Assembly: GCA_020854775.1 (NCBI GenBank) | Contig: JAHKLZ010000025.1 | Span: 1 to 64,000 of the forward strand | DNA from: Candidatus Woesearchaeota archaeon | GTDB lineage: Archaea; Nanobdellota; Nanobdellia; Woesearchaeales; 21-14-0-10-32-9 | DNA: 64,000 nucleotides | Reading direction: 5' to 3' | Shown: positions 25,476 to 34,372 of the stretch, piece by piece | Position numbering within the stretch: position 1 is the first letter of the stretch | Layout: each line of letters begins with the position of its first letter | The notes under the pieces: model-generated | The model's input: only the letters and a program-made list of their open reading frames with translations | What the model was told of the DNA's origin: nothing | Database searches by the model: none | Translations under genes and position numbers: made by a program

Positions 25476-26576
25476 ATGAGTTTGTTGAGTTTTTTTAGTA
25501 AAAACAAAATTAGTGAGTGGAAAGACTTAAAAAGCACCACTAAAGAAGCCCTAAGCATTTATGAAAAATATTTTCTTAATTTTCTAGAAAGAGTTGAACT
25601 TTCTCAAGCGGTTTTTTTGAAAAGCGAAGAATTCATTAGAAAAGGTATTGATCTTTCTGTGCCTGAAGAATACGATACTTCAGGAACTAATAAAGCCGTT
25701 GTGAAAGAATATTCTGATTTTGTGAGTTCTAATCTTAATAAGATTAAAGCTTTGTTAAATAAAGAAATTAAGATTGATGATGTCGAAAAGTCTGATTTGG
25801 AAAAAATAAATTTTAGTTTAAAAAAAACTTTGTCATTTTCAGATGATTTTTTTCATGAATTTAAGAAAGATCAAGATTATTTAACTATATTAAATAATGT
25901 TATGCTTAATTTGTCCGAACAAATAAATTTAGTGGAAGATATAACTAATAGTTTTCTTGGCGAAGATATGTTTAATGTTGTATTGTCAGATAAAGACTTA
26001 ATGAACGAGTTTAAACAATGTTTGAAGAAACAAATAGAGTTGCTAAAAAAAGAATTTGAATTATTAACAAATGAACGAGTTAATTCCGCTGCTGAATTAG
26101 GATATAAAGTAGAGGAAGCTTTGAAGAATTCTTATTTTGAAAAGAATTTACACAACATATTAATGAAATCTGAACAAATAGTTAAGTTGTTTAATGAGCA
26201 AAAAATATCTTTGTATCATGCAAAAAATATAAGCAGCCATAACAGTGCCAACATCAAAATTCTTCCATTATCAGAAGATGTTTATCCTGATAATTTTTAT
26301 GTCACAACTAAAAGTCCTAAAGCAGCCATTAACATAAAAAAAGGACATTCTAATAATCAGCAAGGCGTAGTAATAGCTGTTTATGAAATAATTATTCCTG
26401 AATCTTTAGTTAGTCATTTGAAGTCAGATGCTAATGAAGGAAATCATAATATTTTAGGTTCTGAAGAAGCTTATTTAAACGCGTATTATATACCTTTAAT
26501 TTCTTTTTCTTTGTTTAATAAATATTTCTTATATGGTTTAATAAAAGAGAAACATTTGTTTTCTGAAACTTATTAG
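25476..26576 (+). CDS. Large hypothetical protein, possible ADP-ribosyltransferase-like C-terminus
   Basis: A 366-aa protein. The N-terminal 240 residues are helical and Lys/Glu-rich. The C-terminal 130 residues contain, in order, ISLYHAKNIS, NFYVTTKSPKAA, VYEIIIPESLVSHL and ILGSEEAYLNAYYIP, an order reminiscent of ADP-ribosyltransferase folds ([R/H], STS-like, ExE-like). This is a pattern reading and the key residues are not conclusive. TATA-like AAAGCTTATAAAC lies about 30 bases before the ATG. Confidence 0.6.
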   Translation: MSLLSFFSKNKISEWKDLKSTTKEALSIYEKYFLNFLERVELSQAVFLKSEEFIRKGIDLSVPEEYDTSGTNKAVVKEYSDFVSSNLNKIKALLNKEIKIDDVEKSDLEKINFSLKKTLSFSDDFFHEFKKDQDYLTILNNVMLNLSEQINLVEDITNSFLGEDMFNVVLSDKDLMNEFKQCLKKQIELLKKEFELLTNERVNSAAELGYKVEEALKNSYFEKNLHNILMKSEQIVKLFNEQKISLYHAKNISSHNSANIKILPLSEDVYPDNFYVTTKSPKAAINIKKGHSNNQQGVVIAVYEIIIPESLVSHLKSDANEGNHNILGSEEAYLNAYYIPLISFSLFNKYFLYGLIKEKHLFSETY

Positions 26577-27133
26577 TATTTTATCCCATTTATAGATCTT
26601 ATTTTTCCAAGTCTTGTTTCTAAATTTTTGTATAATTCATCATTTGGTTTTTCTAAAAGAGATAAGTTTTCAGTGCTTTTAATTGTTCCATTTAAAGAAT
26701 AAACTAAAGAGTCAGACGCGAATTTACCATATTCAACGTTATTTACATTTCCAAATTGAACTAATGATTTATTTAAAGAATTCTTACAACTTAATGCATA
26801 TTGTGAAAATAAATCGTTAAAATCATTACTCATTGGTTGATTGAAAAAAATGAAGTTTTTAATTATGTGACTTTGCGAAGTTTGATTTGGGAATTCATAA
26901 ACGTTTTCAGGAACTTCTACGAGCATTTCATCCAATTTCGCATCTATTGCTGCTTTTAGAAATATTCCATTCTTAACAACTTCATAATTATTATTCACAG
27001 AAGGTATGAAGTATTTTGTATTATCTAATTTCAAAGTTGAAACTAAGTCATCAAAAACAATGCTTTGTTCTAATTCTTCTTCATTAGTAGATTTGTATTT
27101 TAAGTCATCAATTTTAATTACTTTAAATCCCAT
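26573..27133 (-). CDS. Hypothetical protein
   Basis: A 186-aa soluble protein without a recognised domain (MGFKVIKIDDLKYKSTNEEE at the start, LVQFGNVNNVEYGKFASDSL near residue 135). CTTTATAAATT on the minus strand lies about 25 bases before the ATG, so it is probably transcribed on its own and leaderless. Convergent with and overlapping the 366-aa gene by four bases. Confidence 0.6.
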   Translation of the reverse strand: MGFKVIKIDDLKYKSTNEEELEQSIVFDDLVSTLKLDNTKYFIPSVNNNYEVVKNGIFLKAAIDAKLDEMLVEVPENVYEFPNQTSQSHIIKNFIFFNQPMSNDFNDLFSQYALSCKNSLNKSLVQFGNVNNVEYGKFASDSLVYSLNGTIKSTENLSLLEKPNDELYKNLETRLGKIRSINGIKY

Positions 27134-27285
27134 AATGATGATAATTCATCTTAATTTATAAAGTTTACGTTTTTTAACTACTTTTAAGTGATTAATTAAT
27201 CTTTTTGTTTTTTTTCGTAAATCTTACGAAACATTACCACTTTTAAATAGAAACATTTATAGAGTGTTTGTTGTTCCTTAAAAAC

Positions 27286-28437
27286 ATGGAGCGAGGAGTA
27301 CTTCCAAGACAAGAAATCATAAAATTCATAGAACAAGGAATCATAAAACTAAAAAACTTCAACGAAAAACTACTACAACCAGGAAGCATAGACCTACCAA
27401 TAGGAAACAAAGCATACCACGTTTCATCATCATTCTTACCAAAACCAGACGAACCAGTAGAAAAATACATAGAACAATTCTGGAGAGGAGAAGTAGACCT
27501 AACAGACAGCAAAGGAATACTCAAAAAAAACAACATATACGTGATACCAATAAACACTGAACTAAACCTACCAAGCAATTACTGGGCACAATTCAACCCA
27601 AAAAGCACCACGGGAAGAAGCGGACTAAGTAGCAAAGTAGTAAGCGACGGACACACCGCGTTCGACGAAACCAAAGGCGCATCCGGTAAAATATACGTAA
27701 TAGCACAACCAAAAGCATTCGACACAAAAATAAAAGAAGGACTAGCCATAGGACAAATGAAGCTATGGAAACACCAAATAATACCCTTAGGAAAAGAAGT
27801 ACTACAAATGTACAACCAAATAAATCCATTAATACACGACGAATACGACGAACCAATACCCTTACTAAATGACTTATTCAAAAACAGCGCCATAAAACTA
27901 ACCGTGGACCTAGAAAGCGACGTAGTAGCATACCGCTCAAAAGCCAACTCTAACCTAGTATACGACTTATCAGGAAGCAGAGGATCAATGAACGAACAAC
28001 AAGAAAAATTCTGGGAAAAAATAACCGCGCCAGAAAAAGGACAACTACTACTAGAACCAGGCTACTTCTACATCATGGGCACAAGAGAAAGAGTAAGATT
28101 CCCAAGAAACATAAGCGGAACACTAGAATACATAGACAAAAACGCGTTCGAAGGATACGTACACGAAGCAGGATTCATGGACATAGGCTTCGGATTCGGA
28201 GAAAACGGAGAACTACCCGCAACACACATAACACTAGAAATGAGAGTATTCGAACCCTTCACGATTACGCACGGACAATACATCGGCAAAATGAACTACG
28301 AACCCGTACTAAACATACCAACAGACAAAGAAGGAAAACTAGCAGTGTACGGAGCAGGAATCTACAAACTAAGCAACTACCAAGCACAACCAAGAGGCCC
28401 AACACTCGGAAAACAATTCCTCGAACCCAAAAAATAA
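27286..28437 (+). CDS. 2'-deoxycytidine 5'-triphosphate deaminase-like protein (DCD family)
   Basis: A 383-aa protein made of two dUTPase/dCTP-deaminase-like halves. The first has LLQPGSIDLPIGNKAYHV (about residues 29-46) and NPKSTTGRSGLSSKVVSDGH (about 104-123), the second LLLEPGYFYIMGTRERVRFP (about 250-269) and YIDKNAFEGYVHEAGFMDIG. This arrangement matches the long bacterial dCTP deaminase family. It would make dUTP, which Dut removes. ATG 27286 is chosen over TTG 27268. Codons end in A/C far more often than in neighbouring genes, so it may have been acquired separately. Confidence 0.85.
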   Translation: MERGVLPRQEIIKFIEQGIIKLKNFNEKLLQPGSIDLPIGNKAYHVSSSFLPKPDEPVEKYIEQFWRGEVDLTDSKGILKKNNIYVIPINTELNLPSNYWAQFNPKSTTGRSGLSSKVVSDGHTAFDETKGASGKIYVIAQPKAFDTKIKEGLAIGQMKLWKHQIIPLGKEVLQMYNQINPLIHDEYDEPIPLLNDLFKNSAIKLTVDLESDVVAYRSKANSNLVYDLSGSRGSMNEQQEKFWEKITAPEKGQLLLEPGYFYIMGTRERVRFPRNISGTLEYIDKNAFEGYVHEAGFMDIGFGFGENGELPATHITLEMRVFEPFTITHGQYIGKMNYEPVLNIPTDKEGKLAVYGAGIYKLSNYQAQPRGPTLGKQFLEPKK

Positions 28438-28513
28438 CCCGAAAAAACAAATCGAAAAACATCCGAGATTCAACACGAAGAATCTTTTAAGAACAAATAT
28501 TTCTTTAACACAA

Positions 28514-29167
28514 ATGAAAATCAAAGACATAACTTCAGAGAACAGACCTCGGGAGAGAATGATGACTCAAGGAGCCGAATCACTATCCAACACCGAACTA
28601 ATAGCAATAATCCTACAAAAAGGAACAAAAGAATTTAACGCATTAGATTTAGCCAACCAAATAATAAGCATGTACGGATTAGAAAAATTAAGCCAATGCT
28701 CCCTACAAGAATTAATGAAGATAAAAGGCATAGGCAAAGCCAAAGCCACACAGATACAAGCCGTTTTCGAATTACACAAAAGAATAAAAACCAAAAAGAA
28801 CGGAACACAAATCAAGAACGCCAAAGACGTGTATGATTACTGCGAACCCATGCTCCGAGACAAAGACAAAGAACACTTCATGATACTACACCTAAATACA
28901 AAGAACCAAGTCATAAAACACGAAACAATAAGCATAGGAACCCTAAACGCGTCCATCGTACATCCACGCGAAATATTCAAATCAGCCATCAAAGAAAACG
29001 CGAACGCAATCATTCTTGTACACAACCATCCAAGCGGAGACCCCGAACCCAGCCCCGAAGACGAAGAAATCACACATCGACTCGAAGAAGCCGGAGAACT
29101 TTTGAATATTAAAATTTTAGATCATGTAATAATAGCGGAAAAAAAGTTTTACACATTCAAAAAATGA
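28514..29167 (+). CDS. radC: RadC-type JAB/MPN domain protein
   Basis: A 217-aa protein with an N-terminal UPF0758 region containing a helix-hairpin-helix (LMKIKGIGKAKATQIQAVFE, about residues 75-94) and a C-terminal JAMM metal site: LVHNHPSGDPEPSPEDEEI (about 175-193), with HxHPxGDPxPSxED. The biochemical role of RadC is unsettled; the metal site suggests a protease or deubiquitinase-like hydrolase or a nuclease-associated role. It is very common in bacterial mobile islands and less so in archaea. Confidence 0.95.
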   Translation: MKIKDITSENRPRERMMTQGAESLSNTELIAIILQKGTKEFNALDLANQIISMYGLEKLSQCSLQELMKIKGIGKAKATQIQAVFELHKRIKTKKNGTQIKNAKDVYDYCEPMLRDKDKEHFMILHLNTKNQVIKHETISIGTLNASIVHPREIFKSAIKENANAIILVHNHPSGDPEPSPEDEEITHRLEEAGELLNIKILDHVIIAEKKFYTFKK

Positions 29168-29228
29168 CGTTCACTGGACATTTTAAGCGAAACTTTTTAT
29201 TAATAATAGCTTATCTTTATTCTAAAAA

Positions 29229-29645
29229 ATGAAAATTTATGTTGATACCAATGTTTTTATTGACTTAATAAAAGAAAATTCATCAAGAAGAAAATCAGAA
29301 AGAGTGTATGAATTTTTTAAAAAAGGTTGGAATTGTGCATTTGAATTAATTGTATCTGATTGGACTAGAACTGAGATTTGCAGACACGTAAAAGAAGAAG
29401 AACTCACACTTTTATTTAATGAATTTAAAACAAAAAACAAACTTTATTTTGTAACCCACACTAAAGAAGAAACTCAAGAAGCTAAATCTAGAAATGAACA
29501 TTGGCAAGATGAACTACATTTAATGCTCGCAAAAAAATCTGGTGCGGATATGATTGTTACTTACGATAATGATTTTATTTCTTATGCTTCACCCATCTTT
29601 GATATAAGATATCCTGAGAATGCTTTTGCTCACCGCGAGAAATAA
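29229..29645 (+). CDS. PIN domain protein (putative RNase)
   Basis: A 138-aa PIN domain. The acidic residues are in place: VDTNVFIDL (about residues 4-12), TRTEICRH (about 46), DELHLMLAKKSGADMIVTYD (about 97-116, two Asp). VapC-type toxins have this layout, but no small antitoxin gene precedes it, so it may be a solitary RNase. Its 3' end overlaps the convergent HTH gene by 71 bases. Confidence 0.85.
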   Translation: MKIYVDTNVFIDLIKENSSRRKSERVYEFFKKGWNCAFELIVSDWTRTEICRHVKEEELTLLFNEFKTKNKLYFVTHTKEETQEAKSRNEHWQDELHLMLAKKSGADMIVTYDNDFISYASPIFDIRYPENAFAHREK

Positions 29646-30471
29646 TTAAGTCGTCCAAAATATTACTTATTTCTAATTCACATTCTTTAATCTTTTTATT
29701 AAAATAAATACTTATATCATAATCAAAATATTTATTATTTTTCAGATCTTCTTTGAAGTTTACAACCGCGATGTATTTCCAAACTAAATTGAACAATTCT
29801 CTTGTTTTATGATTCCACCCGAGAAACATAACTGATCGCGCATAATCAGTAACTAATTCTTTAGTTTCTTCAGGAACTAACATTATTAAATCCATCATAT
29901 GAATATTAACATTATCTTCAAAAGAAAAATCTTTTAGGGATTTTTTTAATAAATATAATTTGTTATCTGTTTTTTTATAAATTTGATTTTCTAATTCAAA
30001 ATTATCTATAACAGAATATTTTTGAGTGGTTTCTTTTAGAAAAAGTGTTTGTTCTTTATTTAACAAATTATATTCTGTTTCATTTCCTCTGAATTGAGTT
30101 AAACAAACAGGACCATAAAGATACCAACCCATAGGTATTTTTAAATTAAATTTTTGATTTAATTCAAACAATATTTTGTGTGCTTGAGTTTTTGTTACGC
30201 TAGGTGCGAATTTTTTTATTTTTGCAAAGATGTCTTGAATTAATTGTTTTGTTTTTTCAGGAACAGGTATTTTAAAGAAGTTATCTCTATCATATAAGTA
30301 ATAAAGTCTTTTATTACCTTTATCATCAGAAAATACAATGTCTATTTTTTCAAGTATTTCTAAGTATTTTTCTGCTGTTTTCCAATTAAAATCCCCATCA
30401 GCTATTTGACTAATTGGTTTTGGTCCAGATTCTAATTTAGATGTCATAGTTTGAAATGCATTATTTAACAT
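29575..30471 (-). CDS. Winged-helix protein, unknown family
   Basis: A 298-aa protein. An N-terminal winged helix is likely (KPISQIADGDFNWKTAEKYL followed by EILEKIDIVFSDDKGN, about residues 18-53). The rest contains PMGWYLYGPVCLTQF (about 137-151) and a helical C-terminus. GAGGTGA lies five bases before ATG 30471, which sets the start; the GTG at 30480 is part of that ribosome binding site. Possibly a ligand-sensing regulator. The upstream gap (30472-30714) is AT-rich without a gene. Confidence 0.7.
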   Translation of the reverse strand: MLNNAFQTMTSKLESGPKPISQIADGDFNWKTAEKYLEILEKIDIVFSDDKGNKRLYYLYDRDNFFKIPVPEKTKQLIQDIFAKIKKFAPSVTKTQAHKILFELNQKFNLKIPMGWYLYGPVCLTQFRGNETEYNLLNKEQTLFLKETTQKYSVIDNFELENQIYKKTDNKLYLLKKSLKDFSFEDNVNIHMMDLIMLVPEETKELVTDYARSVMFLGWNHKTRELFNLVWKYIAVVNFKEDLKNNKYFDYDISIYFNKKIKECELEISNILDDLIISRGEQKHSQDILYQRWVKHKK

Positions 30472-30684
30472 GAAAGTCACCTCACTTCATCGTTAAAAAT
30501 TTAAAAAAAGTTTCTAAATGATGCAAATCGTCTTAAAACAATACAATTTGCGATAATAGTAGAATATAGTACACTATTTCATTATATAAATATTTATGTG
30601 ATGCAATATATATTTAGTATTTTAATATTAAATAAATAGAAAATAATATTTCATTTGTCTTTGAAGTACTAAATGAACAAAAAA

Positions 30685-30693
30685 TTTATAAAT
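30685..30693 (+). promoter_or_regulatory. TATA box of the 46-aa pilin-like gene
   Basis: TTTATAAAT ends 22 bases before the ATG at 30715, the spacing of a leaderless archaeal message. This supports transcription of the very short gene. Confidence 0.5.
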
Positions 30694-30714
30694 TAAATTA
30701 CACTACTAAGGAAT

Positions 30715-30855
30715 ATGAATATTAAAATAAATAAAAAAGGTGCTGCTTTAGCATGGTTTGTTATGGCAATTGTTTTTTTACTGATCGTTGTAGCTTTTAT
30801 ACCTGAAGTGAAAGAAACATTGTTTGAAGCCTTGACTATTGTTTCAGCTAAATAA
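30715..30855 (+). CDS. 46-aa class III signal peptide (pilin-like) protein
   Basis: A 46-codon gene: MNIKINKKGAALAWFVMAIV leads into a single hydrophobic helix to about residue 29, then PEVKETLFEALTIVSAK. Basic residues followed by KKGA and a hydrophobic stretch is the class III signal peptide layout processed by PibD/FlaK-type peptidases in archaeal pilins. It would leave a mature peptide of about 37 aa, almost all helix. It has its own TATA box. Function unknown. Confidence 0.6.
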   Translation: MNIKINKKGAALAWFVMAIVFLLIVVAFIPEVKETLFEALTIVSAK

Positions 30856-30896
30856 AAAACAAAGAATAAATTGTGAGTCTTCACAATTAGGTTTAA

Positions 30897-31057
30897 CTAT
30901 AAAAAAATATTTTCTTCTTTAGAAACATATAATAATAAATCATCTATTTGTCTGTTGTTTAAAGTTATCCCTGTTTTTTCTTTTATCATTTTTTTAAGTA
31001 TAAACATTTTGTGTAGAATTCAAAATAATCTTTGTCAAATTCAGGTGTATATACGAA
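30897..31057 (-). pseudogene. Decayed coding tail after the UDG-like gene
   Basis: Directly behind the stop of the upstream gene, the same frame continues as FVYTPEFDKDYFEFYTK before stopping. A one-base shift then opens a second frame, MFILKKMIKEKTGITLNNRQ followed by IDDLLLYVSKEENIFL and a stop. Both pieces look like real protein, so this seems to be the C-terminal end of a gene broken by a stop and a frameshift; alternatively it is the remnant of a separate gene. Confidence 0.4.
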
Positions 31058-31756
31058 TTATTCTTTGAATTTTTTGTAATCAACATCTTTTTTTAGTATT
31101 TCTTGATAAAAATTTGTTTTTTTAATTTTATAAATATTTTCTGGATTAATTGTTGAGGATTGTGGATTTTTCAAAAAATAATAATCATACTTTTTTAATT
31201 CTGGTACTGCTTCTCGCCATCGTTTTTCTGCTCTTAGTATTATTATGGTCGCTTTTCGCTTTATTGCTTGTTCAACTAAGTAAAATCCGTATTCTTGTGA
31301 ATATATTTTTTTCATAGCTTTGTAATTCTTTGAATGATAAGGAAAATATTCCACACACAATACTTTTGATGATAATTTTTTTGGTTCGACATCTTTTCTT
31401 AATTGATTAAGCTTTCTTTTCCACCACTTATAACCTGGCGTTTTTTCAAATTCAGGGTTTAAAAAATAAAAAGGATACTCTGCTTGTTCGTGAATTAGAT
31501 TTTTTCTAATTGCATCAACATAATTTATTTGTTTATGCAATTCTTTATCTTTTTTATCCACACCCGGATTTAAATTTAACAAAACTATATCTGCGTCCTT
31601 ATTACCTATAAACGGTTCTGGAAGTAAATCTAAAACTATTTTATACTTATCCTCTGCTTTAGCATTAAATTCATCTATGAATTTTTTATCCTCTTCTAAA
31701 ACATAAGGTGATTTATCCGGTAAATTTTTCCATAGGTTTTTCATCTTTTTACTCAT
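31058..31756 (-). CDS. Uracil-DNA-glycosylase-like fold protein, unclassified
   Basis: A 232-aa protein. ADIVLLNLNPGVDKK (about residues 55-69) is like the first motif of the UDG superfamily, CVEYFPYHSKNYK (about 134-146) lies in the middle, and LKNPQSSTINPENI (about 200-213) recalls the late active-site loop. I recall this layout in unclassified bacterial proteins, but the enzymatic activity is unproven. The frame continues after the stop (see the tail feature). Confidence 0.55.
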   Translation of the reverse strand: MSKKMKNLWKNLPDKSPYVLEEDKKFIDEFNAKAEDKYKIVLDLLPEPFIGNKDADIVLLNLNPGVDKKDKELHKQINYVDAIRKNLIHEQAEYPFYFLNPEFEKTPGYKWWKRKLNQLRKDVEPKKLSSKVLCVEYFPYHSKNYKAMKKIYSQEYGFYLVEQAIKRKATIIILRAEKRWREAVPELKKYDYYFLKNPQSSTINPENIYKIKKTNFYQEILKKDVDYKKFKE

Positions 31757-31763
31757 TATATTA

Positions 31764-32216
31764 TCATATCTTTATATTTATTTCTGTGGTTGATGTTAAT
31801 TTGTTGTCTTGCGTTAGTACTATGCTTGGAAGGTATTCTTTGACTGCTATTTTGTTTCGAGGTATGCATAAGTCTTCATCTATAAAACAATAAAATATTT
31901 TTGATTTCTCGTATTTGTTCTTTTTTCTTGTAAAAACGATGTTGTCTTCTGAATCAATAACCGGGATCGCTATTTCTTTCAATTTAGGCATTATTCTTTT
32001 TAATTCTTCTTGAACTAATAAATTTACTAATTCCGCTACATAAATTCTTTCTAAATCGCTATCAGGGTGTTTTAGCACGTACTCAAACGAGACTAGTTTA
32101 GGCCCTTCAACTACTAATCTATGTGTATCGTTGGTTTCTCCGAGTGATTGTTTTGCTAGAAATGAAAACAAGCCTTTCGCTTCATATTCTTCTTTTAATT
32201 TTTCGTTAAAACTCAT
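31764..32216 (-). CDS. Hypothetical protein next to DUF2779 nuclease
   Basis: A 150-aa protein with no recognised family. The N-terminus is helical (NEKLKEEYEAKGLFSFLAKQ), the middle RLVVEGPKLVSFEYVLKHPD. It follows the DUF2779 gene after about 25 bases in the same orientation, so the two are probably cotranscribed. GGGGGAA lies about 5 bases before the ATG. Confidence 0.6.
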   Translation of the reverse strand: MSFNEKLKEEYEAKGLFSFLAKQSLGETNDTHRLVVEGPKLVSFEYVLKHPDSDLERIYVAELVNLLVQEELKRIMPKLKEIAIPVIDSEDNIVFTRKKNKYEKSKIFYCFIDEDLCIPRNKIAVKEYLPSIVLTQDNKLTSTTEINIKI

Positions 32217-32241
32217 TTTAATTCCCCCTTAACAATTTTTT

Positions 32242-33681
32242 TTATTTAATAACGCTTCTCAGGCCTTTTAGTATTATCAGCATTGCTTCGGTGTCTAGTT
32301 CGCAGTAATCCAGTAAGTCTTTTCGTAGTTCTGACGTTAATTTTCCCCTGTTTTTTTTATATAAAATCATTGCTTCTGAGCCGTTGCTAACAACTAAGCC
32401 TTTATGCGTTTTATCGCTAAATACTGGTAATATGTTTTTGATTGAGTTGCTTCCTCTTTGTTTCTTGTTGTGATACCAGAAATTTGAAAATGGGTCTTTT
32501 AAATCTTGTATTCTTAAAACTATTTTGTGTATTTCTTCTTGGTACTTTGGAAAGTCTCTGGCGATTTCATTTAACCTTGGAATTTCGTATGCTTTATGAA
32601 AAACTAGTATTGTTCCTTCTTTTGGCAAATCTTTGATTAAAGTTTGAATAAATGTTTCTCTTGGGTCTCCTTCTTTTTCGTATAAGAATTCTTTATGTTC
32701 AACTTCTCCTGATTCGTGTTCGATGTGCATAGAGTACTGAAAAGGCAGATGTTGATATGGTTTTGTTTTCTCATATTCAGGTATTGCTAAAGAGAAACTT
32801 TCAAAATCCAAGTGAATAATTGGCTTGGTTAATCCTGAAATGAAATCTTTTATTTGTTTTACATCAACGTAAACGTTTTCTTGTGCTTTTATTTGTATTT
32901 GTTGGTTATTATTAGTTTTGTAATTGGTTTGTATATCTCTCAAAGAATGTATTCCTTGCAAGTACATTTCTACTGCGGTTTTTCTTTTAACTCTGTATAA
33001 TTCAAAAACGTTTCCTTCAGGTAAACTTTCTAGGAATTCATCAATAAAAATATTCCCGTAATCTGATTTTGGATAATCTTCAACATTAAAATCAGGACAT
33101 TCAGGCAAATCAATAACGCGCAAAAACTCAGCTATTTTTAACTCAACATAATCAACAGAAAACACTTCAGGAGTCACATCTGTTTGTTTAAACAAAGACT
33201 TCAAATCAAGACTCTTCCCCCTAAAATATTCGTTATTTAAATGTAAAACATAAACATTCTTGATTATTAAGCCATTTTTTTCAGCTAGATATTTTTGAAA
33301 AGCCAAATCGTCTATATGGGCAGACTTCACACCAGTAGTGCTTTTAACCTCGATTAAATCAAAACCATCCTTGTTAGGAACTAAAATATCAAAACGAGCA
33401 TGACAACGCCCATGCAAAAACACGCATTCAAACAAAACTTTTCCTTCATTTAACAATTCCTTAGTTTTATTAACATTATCCAAAAAATCATAATCAGACA
33501 AATCAACCCCTGAAGAAAACAATTTTTTAGCCAATTCCCCCACGTTATGACCTTCATCAAATTTATCTTGCAAAACCATATCTGGTTCAGAAATACGCTC
33601 AGAATTATTTACCAAAGTCCAAAGTAAAGCATGACTCTCAAGACCAGCCATATACTTAGATTTAGATAACATTTTCCCCAT
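32242..33681 (-). CDS. DUF2779 nuclease-like protein
   Basis: A protein of about 479 aa. The N-terminal half carries a Cas4/PD-(D/E)xK-like core: GRCHARFDILVPNKDGFDLI followed by EVKSTTGVK (about residues 91-120). The C-terminal half is RNase H/DEDD-like: IIHLDFESFSLAIPEYE (about 290-306), TILVFHKAYEIPRLNEIA (about 355) and DLLDYCELDTEAM (about 457). This two-nuclease layout is that of DUF2779 proteins, found in islands. The opening SKSKYMAGLESHALLW is typical of the family. ATG 33681 or 33672 are possible starts. Confidence 0.8.
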   Translation of the reverse strand: MGKMLSKSKYMAGLESHALLWTLVNNSERISEPDMVLQDKFDEGHNVGELAKKLFSSGVDLSDYDFLDNVNKTKELLNEGKVLFECVFLHGRCHARFDILVPNKDGFDLIEVKSTTGVKSAHIDDLAFQKYLAEKNGLIIKNVYVLHLNNEYFRGKSLDLKSLFKQTDVTPEVFSVDYVELKIAEFLRVIDLPECPDFNVEDYPKSDYGNIFIDEFLESLPEGNVFELYRVKRKTAVEMYLQGIHSLRDIQTNYKTNNNQQIQIKAQENVYVDVKQIKDFISGLTKPIIHLDFESFSLAIPEYEKTKPYQHLPFQYSMHIEHESGEVEHKEFLYEKEGDPRETFIQTLIKDLPKEGTILVFHKAYEIPRLNEIARDFPKYQEEIHKIVLRIQDLKDPFSNFWYHNKKQRGSNSIKNILPVFSDKTHKGLVVSNGSEAMILYKKNRGKLTSELRKDLLDYCELDTEAMLIILKGLRSVIK

Positions 33682-33781
33682 AAACAATATTAAAAAAACT
33701 TAATTTATAAAGATATTCATAATAGAAAACGAGCATCAAAATACGAACATATTTATAAATAAAAAATCATAAAATAAGACT

Positions 33782-34102
33782 ATGAAATTACTATTTATAT
33801 GTAACCAAAGTATGTATCGAAGTAGAACCGCCGAGGATTTATTTAAAGACAAACACGAAACACAATCCGCAGGTATTTATTCTTATAGAAACCAATTAAC
33901 CAAAGAAAAACTAGACTGGGCTGACTTAGTAATAGTTATGGAAGACCATCAAAGAAAATTCATAGGTGAGAATTTTCCAAAACAATACTTAAACAAAAAA
34001 ATTATTTGCTTAGATATAAAAGACATATATAATTACGACGAGCCCAAATTAATTAAGCTATTGAAAGAAAAAATATTTAAAGAACAAATAAAAAAATCAT
34101 AA
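33782..34102 (+). CDS. Low molecular weight phosphatase-like protein
   Basis: A 106-aa protein of the LMW tyrosine phosphatase/arsenate reductase fold. The P-loop CNQSMYRS fits C-x5-R-S (about residues 7-14), followed by TAEDLF, QSAGIYSY and ADLVIVMEDHQ. The C-terminal DP-type acid is not in its usual context (DIYNYDEPK at about 92). The protein is shorter than typical LMW-PTPs (about 150 aa), as in a minimal family subset found in islands. Confidence 0.8.
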   Translation: MKLLFICNQSMYRSRTAEDLFKDKHETQSAGIYSYRNQLTKEKLDWADLVIVMEDHQRKFIGENFPKQYLNKKIICLDIKDIYNYDEPKLIKLLKEKIFKEQIKKS

Positions 34103-34136
34103 AAGTAAAACAATAACAAATATTAACTTATTAAAT

Positions 34137-34253
34137 GTGTTTAAAATAGATTCTGAATCATTAGGAAAAGGAATATTGATGTTTATAATTTTATTTTTTT
34201 TAATTTGGTTAAGAATAAGAAATAAAAATTCTAAAGTTCAACAAAATGTTTGA
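34137..34253 (+). CDS. Possible 38-aa single-pass membrane peptide
   Basis: A frame starting at GTG 34137 reads FKIDSESLGKGILMFIILFF then LIWLRIRNKNSKVQQNV: a short hydrophilic start, one hydrophobic helix and a basic tail. No clear ribosome binding site, and ATG 34179 would leave 24 aa. The gap 34103-34372 otherwise holds only the promoter of the HNH gene. Confidence 0.3.
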   Translation: MFKIDSESLGKGILMFIILFFLIWLRIRNKNSKVQQNV

Positions 34254-34372
34254 AGAGATTATCTTGAAAGTGTATTAAAAATATATAAATTGAGTCTTAT
34301 AACTTCACTGGTCAACTATGCCCAAATAATATTTAAATGTGTTCTTGCAAACTATGATGTAGGTGATATTTT

